Source: Hymenobacter ginkgonis (GTDB taxonomy: Bacteria; Bacteroidota; Bacteroidia; Cytophagales; Hymenobacteraceae). From it: DNA of 64,000 bases. Positions 33,695-42,353 of this stretch are shown here, piece by piece. Within the stretch, counting starts at the first letter, position 1. Each line of letters starts with the position of its first letter. A model generated the notes under the pieces. It worked only from the letters and a program-made list of their open reading frames with translations. It was not told the DNA's origin and searched no databases. Position numbers and translations under genes: made by a program. The stretch is from positions 224,315 to 288,314 of the forward strand of contig NZ_WQKZ01000005.1 of NCBI RefSeq assembly GCF_009755225.1. Direction: 5' to 3'.

Positions 33695-35342
33695 ACTTTA
33701 CAAACTCAAACTTATCTCCGTCGAACAAACCTTTGTCGCTGAGCTTGAGGCTGGGAATAACCAGCAACGCCATGAACGAAAGCGTCATAAAGGGCGCTTG
33801 CAGGCCCGAGCCTAGCTGGGTTTTGGCAAACTCATCGAGCGCCGAATAGGCCGCAGCTACCTCCAAGCCTGGGCGGTCCGACATGAGGCCGGCCACGGGG
33901 AGGGGTAGGGCCAGTTCGGCGCCATCGGCGGCCACGGCCGCCAGGCCGCCCTGCGCAGCCACTACCAGGTTAATGGCGCGGGCCAGGCTGGCGTCGTCGC
34001 TACCCACCGCCGTGATGTTGTGCGAGTCGTGGCCCACGCTGCTGGCCAGCGCCCCGCCGCGCAGCCCGAAGCCCTTAATGAACGCCACGGCGGGCGGGGC
34101 CGCCGGCGCATAGCGGTTGAGCACCACCAGCTTCAGCACATCTTGCTCGGGGTCGGGTTGGGGCTGGCCATTTAGGAGGGGTAGGGCCAACTCGCGGCGG
34201 GCTGTAATGAGCTGCCCATCAAAGCACTCGATAACCGGCACCAGCGGACGACTAGCCACGGGCGCAGCCAGCGCCGCTTCTGGCACCGGCTGGGCGTGAA
34301 AATTATTAGCCACGGCCACCGGCGAGGGGGGTAGGAGGCAGTGGCCATTTTCGGCCACCAGCACGCCGTCGAGGTAAGTTTGCCGCACGGGGAAATCGGT
34401 GAGGTTATCCACCACAATAAAGTCGGCCGGGTCGCCCACCCGCAGCTGGCCCACGGGCAGCCGGTAGTGCTCGACGGGGTTGAGGCAGGCCATTTGTAGC
34501 ACGTCGAACACATTGTAGCCCAGCGCGACTGCCCGCTGCACCAGCTGGTTGATGTGGCCTAGCAACAATGTGTCGGGGTGCTTATCGTCGGAGCAAAACA
34601 TGAGGTTGGCGTAGTGCTGGGGCAGCAGTTCGATGAGGGCATCGAAGTTGCGGGCCGCCGAGCCTTCGCGAATGAGGATTTTCATGCCTGCCGCCAGCTT
34701 GTCGCGCGCTTCGGCCGCCGTAAAGCACTCGTGGTCGGTACTGATGCCAGCGCTGGCGTAGCGCTCGGCATCGGTACCGTGCAGGCCGGGCGCGTGGCCA
34801 TCTACGGGGCGGCCGTAGCGGTGAGCGATGTCTATTTTTTCGACCACACTGGGGTCGCGGCCCAGCACGCCGGGCCAGTTCATCATTTCGGCCAGGTAGC
34901 CAATTTGGGGGTTTTGAAACAACTGCTCGATGTCGGCTGCAGTTATTTCAGCCCCGGCCGTTTCGAAGGGGGTAGCAGGCACGCAGCTCGGTGCCCCAAA
35001 GCAAAATTTGAACGGCACGGCCGCTGCATTGTCCAGCATGTACTGCACGCCGGCCACGCCCAACACGTTGCCGATTTCGTGGGGGTCCGACACCGTGGCC
35101 ACCGTGCCATGGGGTAGGGCCAGCCGCGCAAACTCGCTGGGCACTAGCAAAGAACTCTCGACATGCACGTGCGCATCCACAAAGCCCGGCAGCGCGTAGG
35201 GCAAGGCTGCATCGGGGCTGCTGGCGCCGGCGTGAGGCTCAATAGCTGCCACGCGCCCACTTGCCACGCGCAGCGTAGCCGGGCAAATAGTGCGCGCCGG
35301 AATATCGACTAGATTAACAAAAAGCGAAAAATCAGCAGCCAT
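33693..35342 (-). CDS. ade: Adenine deaminase
   Basis: 549 residues, amidohydrolase superfamily. Adenine deaminase converts adenine to hypoxanthine and ammonia in purine salvage; cytoplasmic. Metal-binding GFVDAHVHVESSLL near residue 57, SDPHEIGNVLGVAG, VDGHAPGLHG, GISTDHECFTAAEA, and MFCSDDKHPDTLL with the catalytic Asp; the C-terminal half has SVGHDSHNITAVG. All motifs match bacterial Ade. The start ATG at 35342 follows a purine-rich GGAAGGGGAA on the other strand. Five GGGGTAG-type words occur inside this gene, the highest local density in the window. Confidence 0.96.
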   Translation of the reverse strand: MAADFSLFVNLVDIPARTICPATLRVASGRVAAIEPHAGASSPDAALPYALPGFVDAHVHVESSLLVPSEFARLALPHGTVATVSDPHEIGNVLGVAGVQYMLDNAAAVPFKFCFGAPSCVPATPFETAGAEITAADIEQLFQNPQIGYLAEMMNWPGVLGRDPSVVEKIDIAHRYGRPVDGHAPGLHGTDAERYASAGISTDHECFTAAEARDKLAAGMKILIREGSAARNFDALIELLPQHYANLMFCSDDKHPDTLLLGHINQLVQRAVALGYNVFDVLQMACLNPVEHYRLPVGQLRVGDPADFIVVDNLTDFPVRQTYLDGVLVAENGHCLLPPSPVAVANNFHAQPVPEAALAAPVASRPLVPVIECFDGQLITARRELALPLLNGQPQPDPEQDVLKLVVLNRYAPAAPPAVAFIKGFGLRGGALASSVGHDSHNITAVGSDDASLARAINLVVAAQGGLAAVAADGAELALPLPVAGLMSDRPGLEVAAAYSALDEFAKTQLGSGLQAPFMTLSFMALLVIPSLKLSDKGLFDGDKFEFVK

Positions 35343-35425
35343 GGGAAGGGGAATAAACTATCTGCCCGGCCAGCCGCGTTGGGCAACGTAGCCGGGAAAA
35401 GGTACTTTTAATAAAAATTTACGCC

Positions 35426-35587
35426 GTGAAGCTATTCATCAACTCTCGTTTGCCGGCCTGGCTGCTGCTACTGGCCGTGCTGAGCACGGCCAGCGGCTGC
35501 GCCGGCCACGGCTCGCTCCAACAAAAAACCCGCTGGTACAAGCACCATAGTGGCGGTAAAACGGTGCCCTGCCCTTGCGGACATTAA
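35426..35587 (+). CDS. Small cysteine-containing lipoprotein, 53 aa
   Basis: An open frame from GTG at 35426 encodes 53 residues: a basic start, the hydrophobic stretch PAWLLLLAVLSTA, lipobox SGC (Cys about 24), then a charged tail KTRWYKHHSGGKTVPCPCGH ending in a CPCGH motif. A clean signal peptide, a lipobox at the right distance and a metal- or disulfide-type CxCxH end make chance unlikely despite the small size. It lies between ade and the secreted paralogue pair. The family is not named; similar short lipoproteins ending in a Cys-x-Cys motif seem usual in relatives, but that is recollection, not shown here. Confidence 0.65.
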   Translation: MKLFINSRLPAWLLLLAVLSTASGCAGHGSLQQKTRWYKHHSGGKTVPCPCGH

Positions 35588-35635
35588 GCTGCGCAATTAC
35601 TTTTAGGGGCTCTGGAGAGCCTACTAATCAAGTAT

Positions 35636-36229
35636 ATGCGAAAAATCTACAAACTTGTTGCTTTTCTACTATTAGCTGGGCGCGTGGCCGCCCAGGCGCC
35701 CGCTCCGCCGAGCCAGCCCACGGCTTTTCGAAGCGGTAGCTATCAATTAGTTGCCGGCGATTGGAAGCGCGCTAAGCTTCTCTACGACGAGCATACGCTA
35801 TCGGTAAGCGATGCCGAGCACAAGCCCAAGTACGCGCTCGTGTACCCCGCCGACAGCGTGCGGGCCTTTGCCATTGGGCGCGACACTTTTGAGGTAGTGC
35901 ACGGCGTGGATATTCCCAAACCCGTGCAGCACTTGCGCAGCACGTTTGCCCGGCACTTGTACCGCAGTGCGGGGTTTCAGGTAGCCGAATACGTGGCTTT
36001 CCCTACCCCCCCCGAAACCCCGGTGATATACACCCTCCTCACCAGCCCGGGCAAGCTGGTGGTGCTGCCCCCCAATGCCCGGCAGTTTCGAATGGCGCTG
36101 GCATCTGTGGTACGCGACTACGCTGCCTTGGCCACTCAACTGGAGTTAGACCAGCAAATTCTGCCCGAACATCTGCCGCAGCTCTTAGCCGCCTACGGCC
36201 AGTGGAAGGCCAACGGCACTAAAAAATAA
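35636..36229 (+). CDS. Secreted protein of unknown function, first of a paralogous pair
   Basis: 197 residues. Signal peptide MRKIYKLVAFLLLAGRVAAQA. The mature part starts with FRSGSYQLVAGDWKRAKLLYDEHTLSVSDAEH, a small beta domain, then RDTFEVVHGVDIP, and ends with an alpha-helical segment (FRMALASVVRDYAALATQL, LPQLLAAYGQW). The same order (SYQL-GDW-K, RDTF, FKTAML-VRDSP, a final helix) occurs in the next gene, so they are old tandem duplicates. The domain is not one I recognise. Probably periplasmic. The gap between them is 33 bases, so they may share an mRNA. Confidence 0.75.
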   Translation: MRKIYKLVAFLLLAGRVAAQAPAPPSQPTAFRSGSYQLVAGDWKRAKLLYDEHTLSVSDAEHKPKYALVYPADSVRAFAIGRDTFEVVHGVDIPKPVQHLRSTFARHLYRSAGFQVAEYVAFPTPPETPVIYTLLTSPGKLVVLPPNARQFRMALASVVRDYAALATQLELDQQILPEHLPQLLAAYGQWKANGTKK

Positions 36230-36262
36230 TTTATTTGCTAATACTCTGTACATAAGTATTTT

Positions 36263-36910
36263 ATGCGTAAGTATACGCTGTTGCTGGGGGTGGTTGCTTG
36301 CTTGTTGATGAGTCGGGTAGGGCGGGCGCAAGGGTTTCCGAGCTATTCGCCGCCGCCGATGAACATCAGCCAGATGAACATGAACCATATGTACTATGGT
36401 AATAACCGCAACCCCAACTACCGCAAGGGCGAAGGCAGCTACCAACTGCCCGACGGAAGCTGGCATAAGTCGCAGAAGCTCGTGTTCGATGGCCAAAAGC
36501 TAGTGGTGAAAGATGCCGACGCCGACAAGTTGAAGCTAGATTTTGAGGCCTGGCGCCAGCTAGAGGTGCAACGCGATACCTTTTTGGTGATGAGCAACCT
36601 ACCCGGAAGAGCGCAAGCCGCCGATAAGCCCGAGCTGGTGCATTCGCTGCTCAACCAGCACGGCGTGCGCGTGCTGGAGCTGTGCGCCGACTATGGCAAG
36701 GCGCGCTACTTTGTGAGCCGCCCCCAGGTGCCCCTGCAACTGCTGCCCAGTGGCAAAGCCGACTTTAAGACGGCTATGCTAGCCATTGTGCGCGATAGCC
36801 CTATCTTAGCACAAGAAGTAAGCAGCGGCAAACTGGGCCGTAATGATGTGGTGCAGATAATGCAGGAATACGTCGATTTCCTGAAGCGGCCCGGTGCGGC
36901 GCGCAACTAG
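36263..36910 (+). CDS. Secreted protein of unknown function, second of a paralogous pair
   Basis: 215 residues. Signal peptide MRKYTLLLGVVACLLMSRVGRAQ, then an Asn/Met/Tyr-rich segment (MNISQMNMNHMYYGNN) that its sibling lacks, then SYQLPDGSWHKSQKLVFDGQKLVVKDA aligning with the upstream gene. RDTFLVMSNLP and a C-terminal helical part (FKTAMLAIVRDSPILAQEV, VVQIMQEYVDFLK) follow. Similarity to the preceding protein is moderate, so divergence is old. Function not known; the two may interact as a periplasmic pair. The gene at 41687 has a loosely similar C-terminal half and could be a distant third member. Confidence 0.75.
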   Translation: MRKYTLLLGVVACLLMSRVGRAQGFPSYSPPPMNISQMNMNHMYYGNNRNPNYRKGEGSYQLPDGSWHKSQKLVFDGQKLVVKDADADKLKLDFEAWRQLEVQRDTFLVMSNLPGRAQAADKPELVHSLLNQHGVRVLELCADYGKARYFVSRPQVPLQLLPSGKADFKTAMLAIVRDSPILAQEVSSGKLGRNDVVQIMQEYVDFLKRPGAARN

Positions 36911-36975
36911 CCGGCCGCTACTGCCCGCTTAAGCAGGCGCTACGGCCCATATTCAGTACTTAACTATAATAGTCT

Positions 36976-37377
36976 ATGCCCGAGAACTCGCCCGAAACCG
37001 CCGCCCTGCAAGAAGCTGCCGAGCAAGTACGCCAGCAGCTGAGCCTACCCGCCTACAACGCCGCCGCCGTGGAGGAACTGGCCCGCTTCATCGAAGCCCA
37101 GCGCGCCTCCCTACCCCCCGCCGAGCGCGAAGGCTTCGTCACGGCGCTGGGCTGCTTCTTGGGCGAGTGCCTGGTGCGGGCTTACCGCGCCGAGTGGGCC
37201 GCCGGGCGCGATGGCAGCACGGGCATCGGGTTGGCAGGTCGACTTTTTTTTAATCCTTTTTATCTGGTTAATCAGCAGTTAAATAAAGGCCTGGAGGCCT
37301 CGGTAGCCGGCTTTTTTGGTTCGGTGCCGGGGCGGTTGGTGGCCGCCGGCAGCGGCCGGAAGCAATGGATTTCGTAA
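36976..37377 (+). CDS. Conserved hypothetical protein, 133 aa
   Basis: Soluble protein without signal peptide. The N-terminal half is alpha-helical and Ala/Glu-rich (LQEAAEQVRQQLSLPAYN, AAAVEELARFIEAQRASLPP). The second half has TALGCFLGECLVRAYRAEWA, GIGLAGRLFFNPFYLVNQQ and SVAGFFGSVPGRLVA. The GCFLGE-RAY--EW block followed by an FFNPF motif is a pattern I have seen in conserved Bacteroidota proteins without function. The frame from the ATG at 36976 contains a GGGGTAG-type word in LPPAE. It ends 33 bases before cmk and may be co-transcribed with it. Confidence 0.7.
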   Translation: MPENSPETAALQEAAEQVRQQLSLPAYNAAAVEELARFIEAQRASLPPAEREGFVTALGCFLGECLVRAYRAEWAAGRDGSTGIGLAGRLFFNPFYLVNQQLNKGLEASVAGFFGSVPGRLVAAGSGRKQWIS

Positions 37378-37410
37378 TCTTGCGGGGCCAATGGCCGTTT
37401 CCGCGCGTTT

Positions 37411-38121
37411 ATGAAAAACCTCGTCATCGCCATTGATGGCTACTCCTCGTGTGGCAAAAGCACTACTGCTAAGGCAGTTGCCGCCACTCTCCACTACGCC
37501 TACCTCGATACCGGGGCCATGTACCGGGGCGTCACGCTTTTCCTGCTGGAAAACAACATCGCCTTCGATGATATGGAGCGCGTAGAGCGTGCCCTGCGCG
37601 AGGATATCCACATTAGTTTCAAGCGCAACCGCCGCACGGGCCGCAACGAGCTTTGCCTGAACGATAAGATTCGGGAAGACGATATTCGCCAGATGCGGAT
37701 TTCTAATTCCGTGAGCGAAGTGTCGGTGATAGCGCAGGTGCGCCACGCCATGGTGGCCCAGCAGCAGCGCTTGGGCCGCAAGCGGGGGGTAGTGATGGAT
37801 GGCCGCGACATCGGCACCACCGTTTTTCCCGATGCGGAGGTGAAAATTTTTATGACGGCCGACGTGGTTATCCGCGCCCAGCGCCGCCAAGAAGAACTAG
37901 CCGCCAAGGGCGAGCACGTATCACTGGAGGAAATTATCGAAAATCTGCGCAAGCGCGACCACATCGACTCGACCCGCGCCGAAAGCCCCCTGCGCCGCGC
38001 CGCCGACGCCGTGCTGCTCGACACCACGCATATCACCATTACCGAACAAGTTGATTTTGTGCTCGATAAGGTGTCGTCGGCGCTGTTTGCGGCCTATGCC
38101 CACAAAGTTAACCAAGCCTAG
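37411..38121 (+). CDS. cmk: Cytidylate kinase
   Basis: 236 residues. Phosphorylates CMP and dCMP with ATP in pyrimidine nucleotide metabolism; cytoplasmic. P-loop IDGYSSCGKSTTAKAVA near residue 8, DTGAMYRGVTLF, the CMP-binding RISNSVSEVSVIAQVRHAM, VVMDGRDIGTTVFPDAEVK and the ARG-rich lid RDHIDSTRAESPLRRAADAV. Length and motif order fit bacterial Cmk. Its TAG stop directly abuts the TAG of the convergent gene (CCTAGCTAGG at the joint), with no base between and no terminator hairpin. Confidence 0.96.
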   Translation: MKNLVIAIDGYSSCGKSTTAKAVAATLHYAYLDTGAMYRGVTLFLLENNIAFDDMERVERALREDIHISFKRNRRTGRNELCLNDKIREDDIRQMRISNSVSEVSVIAQVRHAMVAQQQRLGRKRGVVMDGRDIGTTVFPDAEVKIFMTADVVIRAQRRQEELAAKGEHVSLEEIIENLRKRDHIDSTRAESPLRRAADAVLLDTTHITITEQVDFVLDKVSSALFAAYAHKVNQA

Positions 38122-39099
38122 CTAGGGCTGCGCCGGCAGCCGGGCAATGTCGGCAGCCAGGCGTACGCTTAGCTGCCGAGCCGCCAAGCGGGTGATATGA
38201 TTGCCGTCGTTGGTGGGGTAGGGAAGGTGTAAGTAGTTGAGGTAGGGCACGCCTGTTTGGCGCATGAGTCGGTCAAACCCAGGTTGGTACTGCTGCTCTA
38301 GTAAGGCCATTGCCGAACCGGTAGGCAGTCGCACCAGGACTACCTGGCCATGCTGCTTTAAAAAATTGATAGTTTGCTGCAAAAAAAACAGCCGGGCTTG
38401 GGCCAGTTGGCTACTGGCGGCCAACTGGCGATAGGTAACCAATTTTTCGGCCGTGCGGCGGCGCAGCAGGGCGGTATCGGCGGTAGGAGGGGGTAGGGCT
38501 ATTTCGAGCCAGCCATCGGGGTGTAGGCGCTCGATAACGTGGGCGGTATCGGCGTTGAGCAGCAACTGGTAGAAAGGCTTGTGTAGATAATGCGCCAGGT
38601 AATCAAGGTTCGGGTTTTGGCTGACGCTAGCTAGCTGGCTGACCATCGACTTTTCTTCGGGAAATACATTGCGGCCACATAACTTATTAATTATCTGTGC
38701 CTTATAATCATGCTCAGACTTATCGTGCTGCACGTTATTAGGCAGCGACAGCGACCACGGGTCAACGGCCAGCACAAATAAGCCGTGGCGCGTGCCCGGC
38801 GCCAGCTTGCGCCGAATGCTGCTGAGGTAGCCCGGCCCGTAGGGCGACTCGGCCAGCGTGAAGGCGTAGTTGAGCCACGGCCCGGCGTAGCGTCCACTTA
38901 GCCGCGCCGCCAGCACGCTTGGCTCAATGCCCTGCGCTGCCCGCGAGGTGCCTAGTACCAGCGAGCCCGCCGGTGGGGCCGTAAAGCGTGCATAAAACGC
39001 ATCGACGTAGCCGCGACGCAAACCCAGCGCAATACCAAGGCCACCTAGCAGCCCCGCTGCCCCGAGCAATAGCCCCAGCCGTAGCAGAAGTTTGAGCAT
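38122..39099 (-). CDS. SGNH/AlgJ-DltD-like partner of the MBOAT acyltransferase
   Basis: 325 residues. One N-terminal membrane helix (MLKLLLRLGLLLGAAGLLGG) and a periplasmic domain. The segment GSLVLGTSRAAQGIEPSVL resembles the first block of SGNH-type partners of MBOAT enzymes (GxS near the N-terminus), and the late YLNYLHLPYPTNDGNHITRLAA has the spaced Asp and His expected for block V. In DltD and AlgJ/AlgX systems such proteins receive acyl groups from an MBOAT and transfer them to a polymer. The gene starts 7 bases after the MBOAT stop in the same direction, which fits. Assignment is by context and weak motifs; the substrate is unknown. Confidence 0.7.
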   Translation of the reverse strand: MLKLLLRLGLLLGAAGLLGGLGIALGLRRGYVDAFYARFTAPPAGSLVLGTSRAAQGIEPSVLAARLSGRYAGPWLNYAFTLAESPYGPGYLSSIRRKLAPGTRHGLFVLAVDPWSLSLPNNVQHDKSEHDYKAQIINKLCGRNVFPEEKSMVSQLASVSQNPNLDYLAHYLHKPFYQLLLNADTAHVIERLHPDGWLEIALPPPTADTALLRRRTAEKLVTYRQLAASSQLAQARLFFLQQTINFLKQHGQVVLVRLPTGSAMALLEQQYQPGFDRLMRQTGVPYLNYLHLPYPTNDGNHITRLAARQLSVRLAADIARLPAQP

Positions 39100-39106
39100 G
39101 GCTCGG

Positions 39107-40573
39107 TTAAAACTGAAAGTAAATAAATTGGCTGCTGCCAAAAATGCCAAAGTACAGCGTAGCCAGCAGCAAGCTGAGGTAGCCGGCCCAGCGCCCCGCC
39201 GCTGGCCAGCTGGCCAGCCACACTGCCACCGAGCCACGTTCGGCGCGGTAGTCGCTGGCGGCCAAGAGCGCCACCGCGCCGCCCGCCACTAGCAATTCAG
39301 CCACAAAGTGCCGGCCCAGCCCGGCCAGCGCCCCCGGTAGCTGCGCCGTAGGCAGCCGTCCCCAGCCCTGAAACACATGCGTACCGATATAAAAAGCATC
39401 GGAAAGACTATTGGCCCGGAAAAAAATCCAGGCGTAGGCTACTAGCGCCAGCGTGCAGGCCATGCCAAGTGCCCGTAGTAGCAGGGGCCGGGTAGCTAAG
39501 CCTAGTTGCTGGGCCAAAGTAGTGCGGCCGGGCGCGGTAAGGCTTTCGAGTACGAGGTAGGTGCCATGCAGCGCACCCCACACTATAAACGTCCAGCTAG
39601 CGCCGTGCCAGAGGCCACTCAGCAGAAAGACGAGGAATACGTTGAGCTGCGTGCGCGCCGCCCCGCGGCGGCTACCCCCCAGCGGAATGTATACGTAGTC
39701 GCGAAACCAGCCCGACAACGACATGTGCCAGCGCCGCCAAAAGTCGCCCACCGAAGTGGCTAGGTAAGGCTGTCGAAAATTGAGCACCAGCTGGTAGCCC
39801 AACACCCGCGCCGCCCCCCGCGCCAAGTCGGTATAGCCCGAAAAGTCGGCGTAAATCTGTCCTGTAAAAGCTAGGATGGCCAGCAGTAGCGGTAGCCCCT
39901 CGAAGCGGTGCGGGTGGTCGAAAACCGGGTTGGCGAGCAGCGCGAGGCGGTCGGCAATGACTACTTTCTTAAACATGCCCCAGGCCATGAGGCGTAGGCC
40001 GCTGGCCGCGCGGCCGTAGTCAAATTGGTGGCGCTCGCGCAGTTGCGGCAGCATTTGCCCGCCGCGCTCGATGGGCCCAGCTACTAGCTGCGGCCAAAAT
40101 GCCACGAACAGCGCAAACCGGCCCAAGTGCTGCTCGGCTGCCAAGCGCCCCTTGTATACATCCACGATGTAGGCCACCGACTGAAACGTATAGAACGACA
40201 CGCCCACCGGCAGCACCAGCGCCAGCGTGGGCACCCCCAGAGGCAAGTGGAGCGCCGTAGCTAGCTCGACGGCGGCTTCCCGAAAAAAATTAAAATATTT
40301 GAAAATGAATAAGGTACCTAAATTACTGGCCAAGCTTAAGTAAAGCCAGGGCCGGCGTTGGGCCTCGGTGGCCAGCCGGCTCATGCGCACCCCGCTGTAG
40401 TAGTCGAGTAGGGTAGTAGCAGCCAGTAGCAACCCATATAGCGGCTTCCAGCTCAAGTAGAAATAGTAGCTCGCTACGAGCAGCAGTGGCGCGCGCCAGC
40501 GCTGCGGCAAGCCGAAATACAGCCCCAGAACTACCGGAAAGAAAACTAGAAAGTGGAGCGAGTTGAACAGCAT
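39107..40573 (-). CDS. MBOAT family O-acyltransferase
   Basis: 488 residues, about ten or more membrane helices. Begins MLFNSLHFLVFFPVVLGLYF, as is usual for bacterial MBOATs, with GVSFYTFQSVAYIVDVYKG, LVAGPIERGGQMLPQL, FSGYTDLARG and the catalytic-histidine region SGLWHGASWTFIVWGALHG. Members such as AlgI and DltB move acyl groups from the cytoplasm to a cell-surface polymer. Here the partner gene follows immediately, so acylation of a surface polysaccharide is inferred. The ATG at 40573 is used; the frame is open to 40594. No polysaccharide synthase lies near. Confidence 0.93.
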   Translation of the reverse strand: MLFNSLHFLVFFPVVLGLYFGLPQRWRAPLLLVASYYFYLSWKPLYGLLLAATTLLDYYSGVRMSRLATEAQRRPWLYLSLASNLGTLFIFKYFNFFREAAVELATALHLPLGVPTLALVLPVGVSFYTFQSVAYIVDVYKGRLAAEQHLGRFALFVAFWPQLVAGPIERGGQMLPQLRERHQFDYGRAASGLRLMAWGMFKKVVIADRLALLANPVFDHPHRFEGLPLLLAILAFTGQIYADFSGYTDLARGAARVLGYQLVLNFRQPYLATSVGDFWRRWHMSLSGWFRDYVYIPLGGSRRGAARTQLNVFLVFLLSGLWHGASWTFIVWGALHGTYLVLESLTAPGRTTLAQQLGLATRPLLLRALGMACTLALVAYAWIFFRANSLSDAFYIGTHVFQGWGRLPTAQLPGALAGLGRHFVAELLVAGGAVALLAASDYRAERGSVAVWLASWPAAGRWAGYLSLLLATLYFGIFGSSQFIYFQF

Positions 40574-40762
40574 GAGCCGAGGATGGGCCCGCAAAGGTCG
40601 ATACTGCTGGGCACGCTTTGGCGGGGTAGGGCAGGGGAAGCGCGCGAAGTTTAGCAGAAATCAGCTGGCGCGCATTTTGCTAACTAGTCTAAACCCTACC
40701 CCCCCTTGCGTACCTTTACGGGTACCAAACCCAAGGGCTCATCGGCGGGTTTGCTAGCTACT

Positions 40763-41653
40763 ATGCAGGTTACCATCGATAAAAACTCGGGTTACTGTTT
40801 CGGAGTGGAATTCGCCATTCAGATGGCCGAAGACGAGCTGCGCCACGGCGAAGGCCACACGTTGTACTGCCTCGGCGACATCGTGCACAACCGCATGGAG
40901 GTAGAGCGCTTGCACAAGCAGGGCCTGCGCGTGATTGACCGCGAGCAACTTGGTACGCTGCACGACTGCAAGGTCCTCATCCGGGCCCACGGCGAGCCAC
41001 CCGAGACCTACCAGCTAGCCCTGCAAAACAACCTGGAGCTGATTGATGCCAGCTGCCCGGTGGTGCTCAAGCTGCAAAACCGCGTAAAGCACGCCTTCGA
41101 CATCACCACCCGCGTCAATGGCCAGATTGTCATTTACGGCCAGCCTGGCCACGCCGAGGTTATTGGCCTCACGGGCCAAACGCGCAACCAGGCCCTCATT
41201 GTGATGAATGAGGCTGACCTAGACCAGATTGACTTTGCGCGGCCCGTTACGCTGTTCAGCCAAACTACTAAAAGCACGGCGGGCTTCTACAAGATGAAGG
41301 CGCTTATGGAAGCGCGCATTGCGGCGGCCGGTGGCTCGCTCGAAAGCTTTGATGCCAACGACAGCATTTGCCGGCAGGTGAGCAATCGCGAGCCACAGCT
41401 AGCTGTTTTTGCCCGCGAGCACGACGTGATTTTGTTTGTGAGCGGGCGCAAAAGCTCCAACGGCAAAGCCTTATTTTCGGTAGTGAACGCGGTAAATACG
41501 CGCAGCTATTTTATCGAGAATGAGCATGAGATGCAGGAAGAATGGTTTGTGGGTGCCACGTCGGTTGGCATCTGTGGGGCCACCAGCACGCCGCTGTGGC
41601 TGATGCGCCAAGTGGCCGAGCGCGTGGAGGGCATCGAAGTAGTAGCGGCCTAA
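40763..41653 (+). CDS. ispH: 4-hydroxy-3-methylbut-2-enyl diphosphate reductase
   Basis: 296 residues. Last enzyme of the MEP pathway, making isopentenyl and dimethylallyl diphosphate, with an iron-sulfur cluster. The three cluster cysteines are visible: GYCFGVEFAI (Cys12), DASCPVVLKL and NDSICRQVSNRE. HNRMEVERL, VLIRAHGEPPETY and SQTTKSTAGFYKM supply substrate-binding His and Thr residues; GATSVGICGATSTPLWLM is near the C-terminus. The ATG at 40763 gives the family start; the open frame to 40706 overlaps a -7-like box (TACCTTTA at about 40710). Divergent from the MBOAT gene. Confidence 0.96.
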   Translation: MQVTIDKNSGYCFGVEFAIQMAEDELRHGEGHTLYCLGDIVHNRMEVERLHKQGLRVIDREQLGTLHDCKVLIRAHGEPPETYQLALQNNLELIDASCPVVLKLQNRVKHAFDITTRVNGQIVIYGQPGHAEVIGLTGQTRNQALIVMNEADLDQIDFARPVTLFSQTTKSTAGFYKMKALMEARIAAAGGSLESFDANDSICRQVSNREPQLAVFAREHDVILFVSGRKSSNGKALFSVVNAVNTRSYFIENEHEMQEEWFVGATSVGICGATSTPLWLMRQVAERVEGIEVVAA

Positions 41654-41686
41654 ACACAACGACTACTTTAGTTGCTAGCCAATTAA

Positions 41687-42349
41687 ATGAGGAACGCATT
41701 GCTTGCCGTTGGCTTGCTGAAGCTGCTAGGCGTGCAAACGGCCGCGGCCCAAGTAGCGCTACCCCCTACTGCCAAGGCGGCCGATGGCTTTGCCAGCGCC
41801 AACTACAGTTTTGGCTACGCGGAGATGAAGACGGTGACGGGCAAAGTGTACCCGGTGTATGTGCCGCTGGCGCGCTACGGCTTCAGCCACGAGCTACCCC
41901 TTTTTCGGCAAGAAAGCGACATGCAGCGGCTTGATGCCGAGCCGCAATCCATCTTGGTAGACAGAGTAGCTTCTGTGCAAACCACCGATGCTTATTTCGA
42001 GCACGTTGTCTTGGCGGGCAAGCCTCAGCACGTGTTGGCCGTGCGCACCGTAAGTGGGCCGGTCGAGCTATTTAGCTACGTCGAAACCAAGCGCATTCAC
42101 ATGGGCGGCGGGGGCGGCTTGCGGCGCAGCATCGGCTACGTGCCCTACCTGCCCAAGCAGCACTGGTACCTACGGCAACAGGGCACGATGACGGAAGTGC
42201 TAGAACGCAATTTTGTGCAGCAAATGACGGCGTACTTCGCCAGCGACCCGGCCGTGGGCACTGGCCTTGCGGCCGGCACTTGGACGTACCAAACACTAAG
42301 CGCGCTTGTAGTTGCTCACAACCAGCGCCTTGTGCCTGCCGGGCAATAG
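41687..42349 (+). CDS. Secreted protein of unknown function, 220 aa
   Basis: Signal peptide MRNALLAVGLLKLLGVQTAAAQ. The mature part has YSFGYAEMKTVTGKVYPVYVPLARYGF, LVDRVASVQTTDAYFEHVVLAG, VELFSYVETKRIHMGGGGGLRRSI, and a C-terminal helical region (LERNFVQQMTAYFASD, LSALVVAHNQRL). The layout of a beta domain followed by helices recalls the paralogous pair at 35636-36910, but similarity is weak. A glycine run (five Gly) interrupts the middle. No known domain seen. It starts 33 bases after ispH in the same direction and could ride on its transcript. Confidence 0.7.
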   Translation: MRNALLAVGLLKLLGVQTAAAQVALPPTAKAADGFASANYSFGYAEMKTVTGKVYPVYVPLARYGFSHELPLFRQESDMQRLDAEPQSILVDRVASVQTTDAYFEHVVLAGKPQHVLAVRTVSGPVELFSYVETKRIHMGGGGGLRRSIGYVPYLPKQHWYLRQQGTMTEVLERNFVQQMTAYFASDPAVGTGLAAGTWTYQTLSALVVAHNQRLVPAGQ

Positions 42350-42353
42350 CCCG

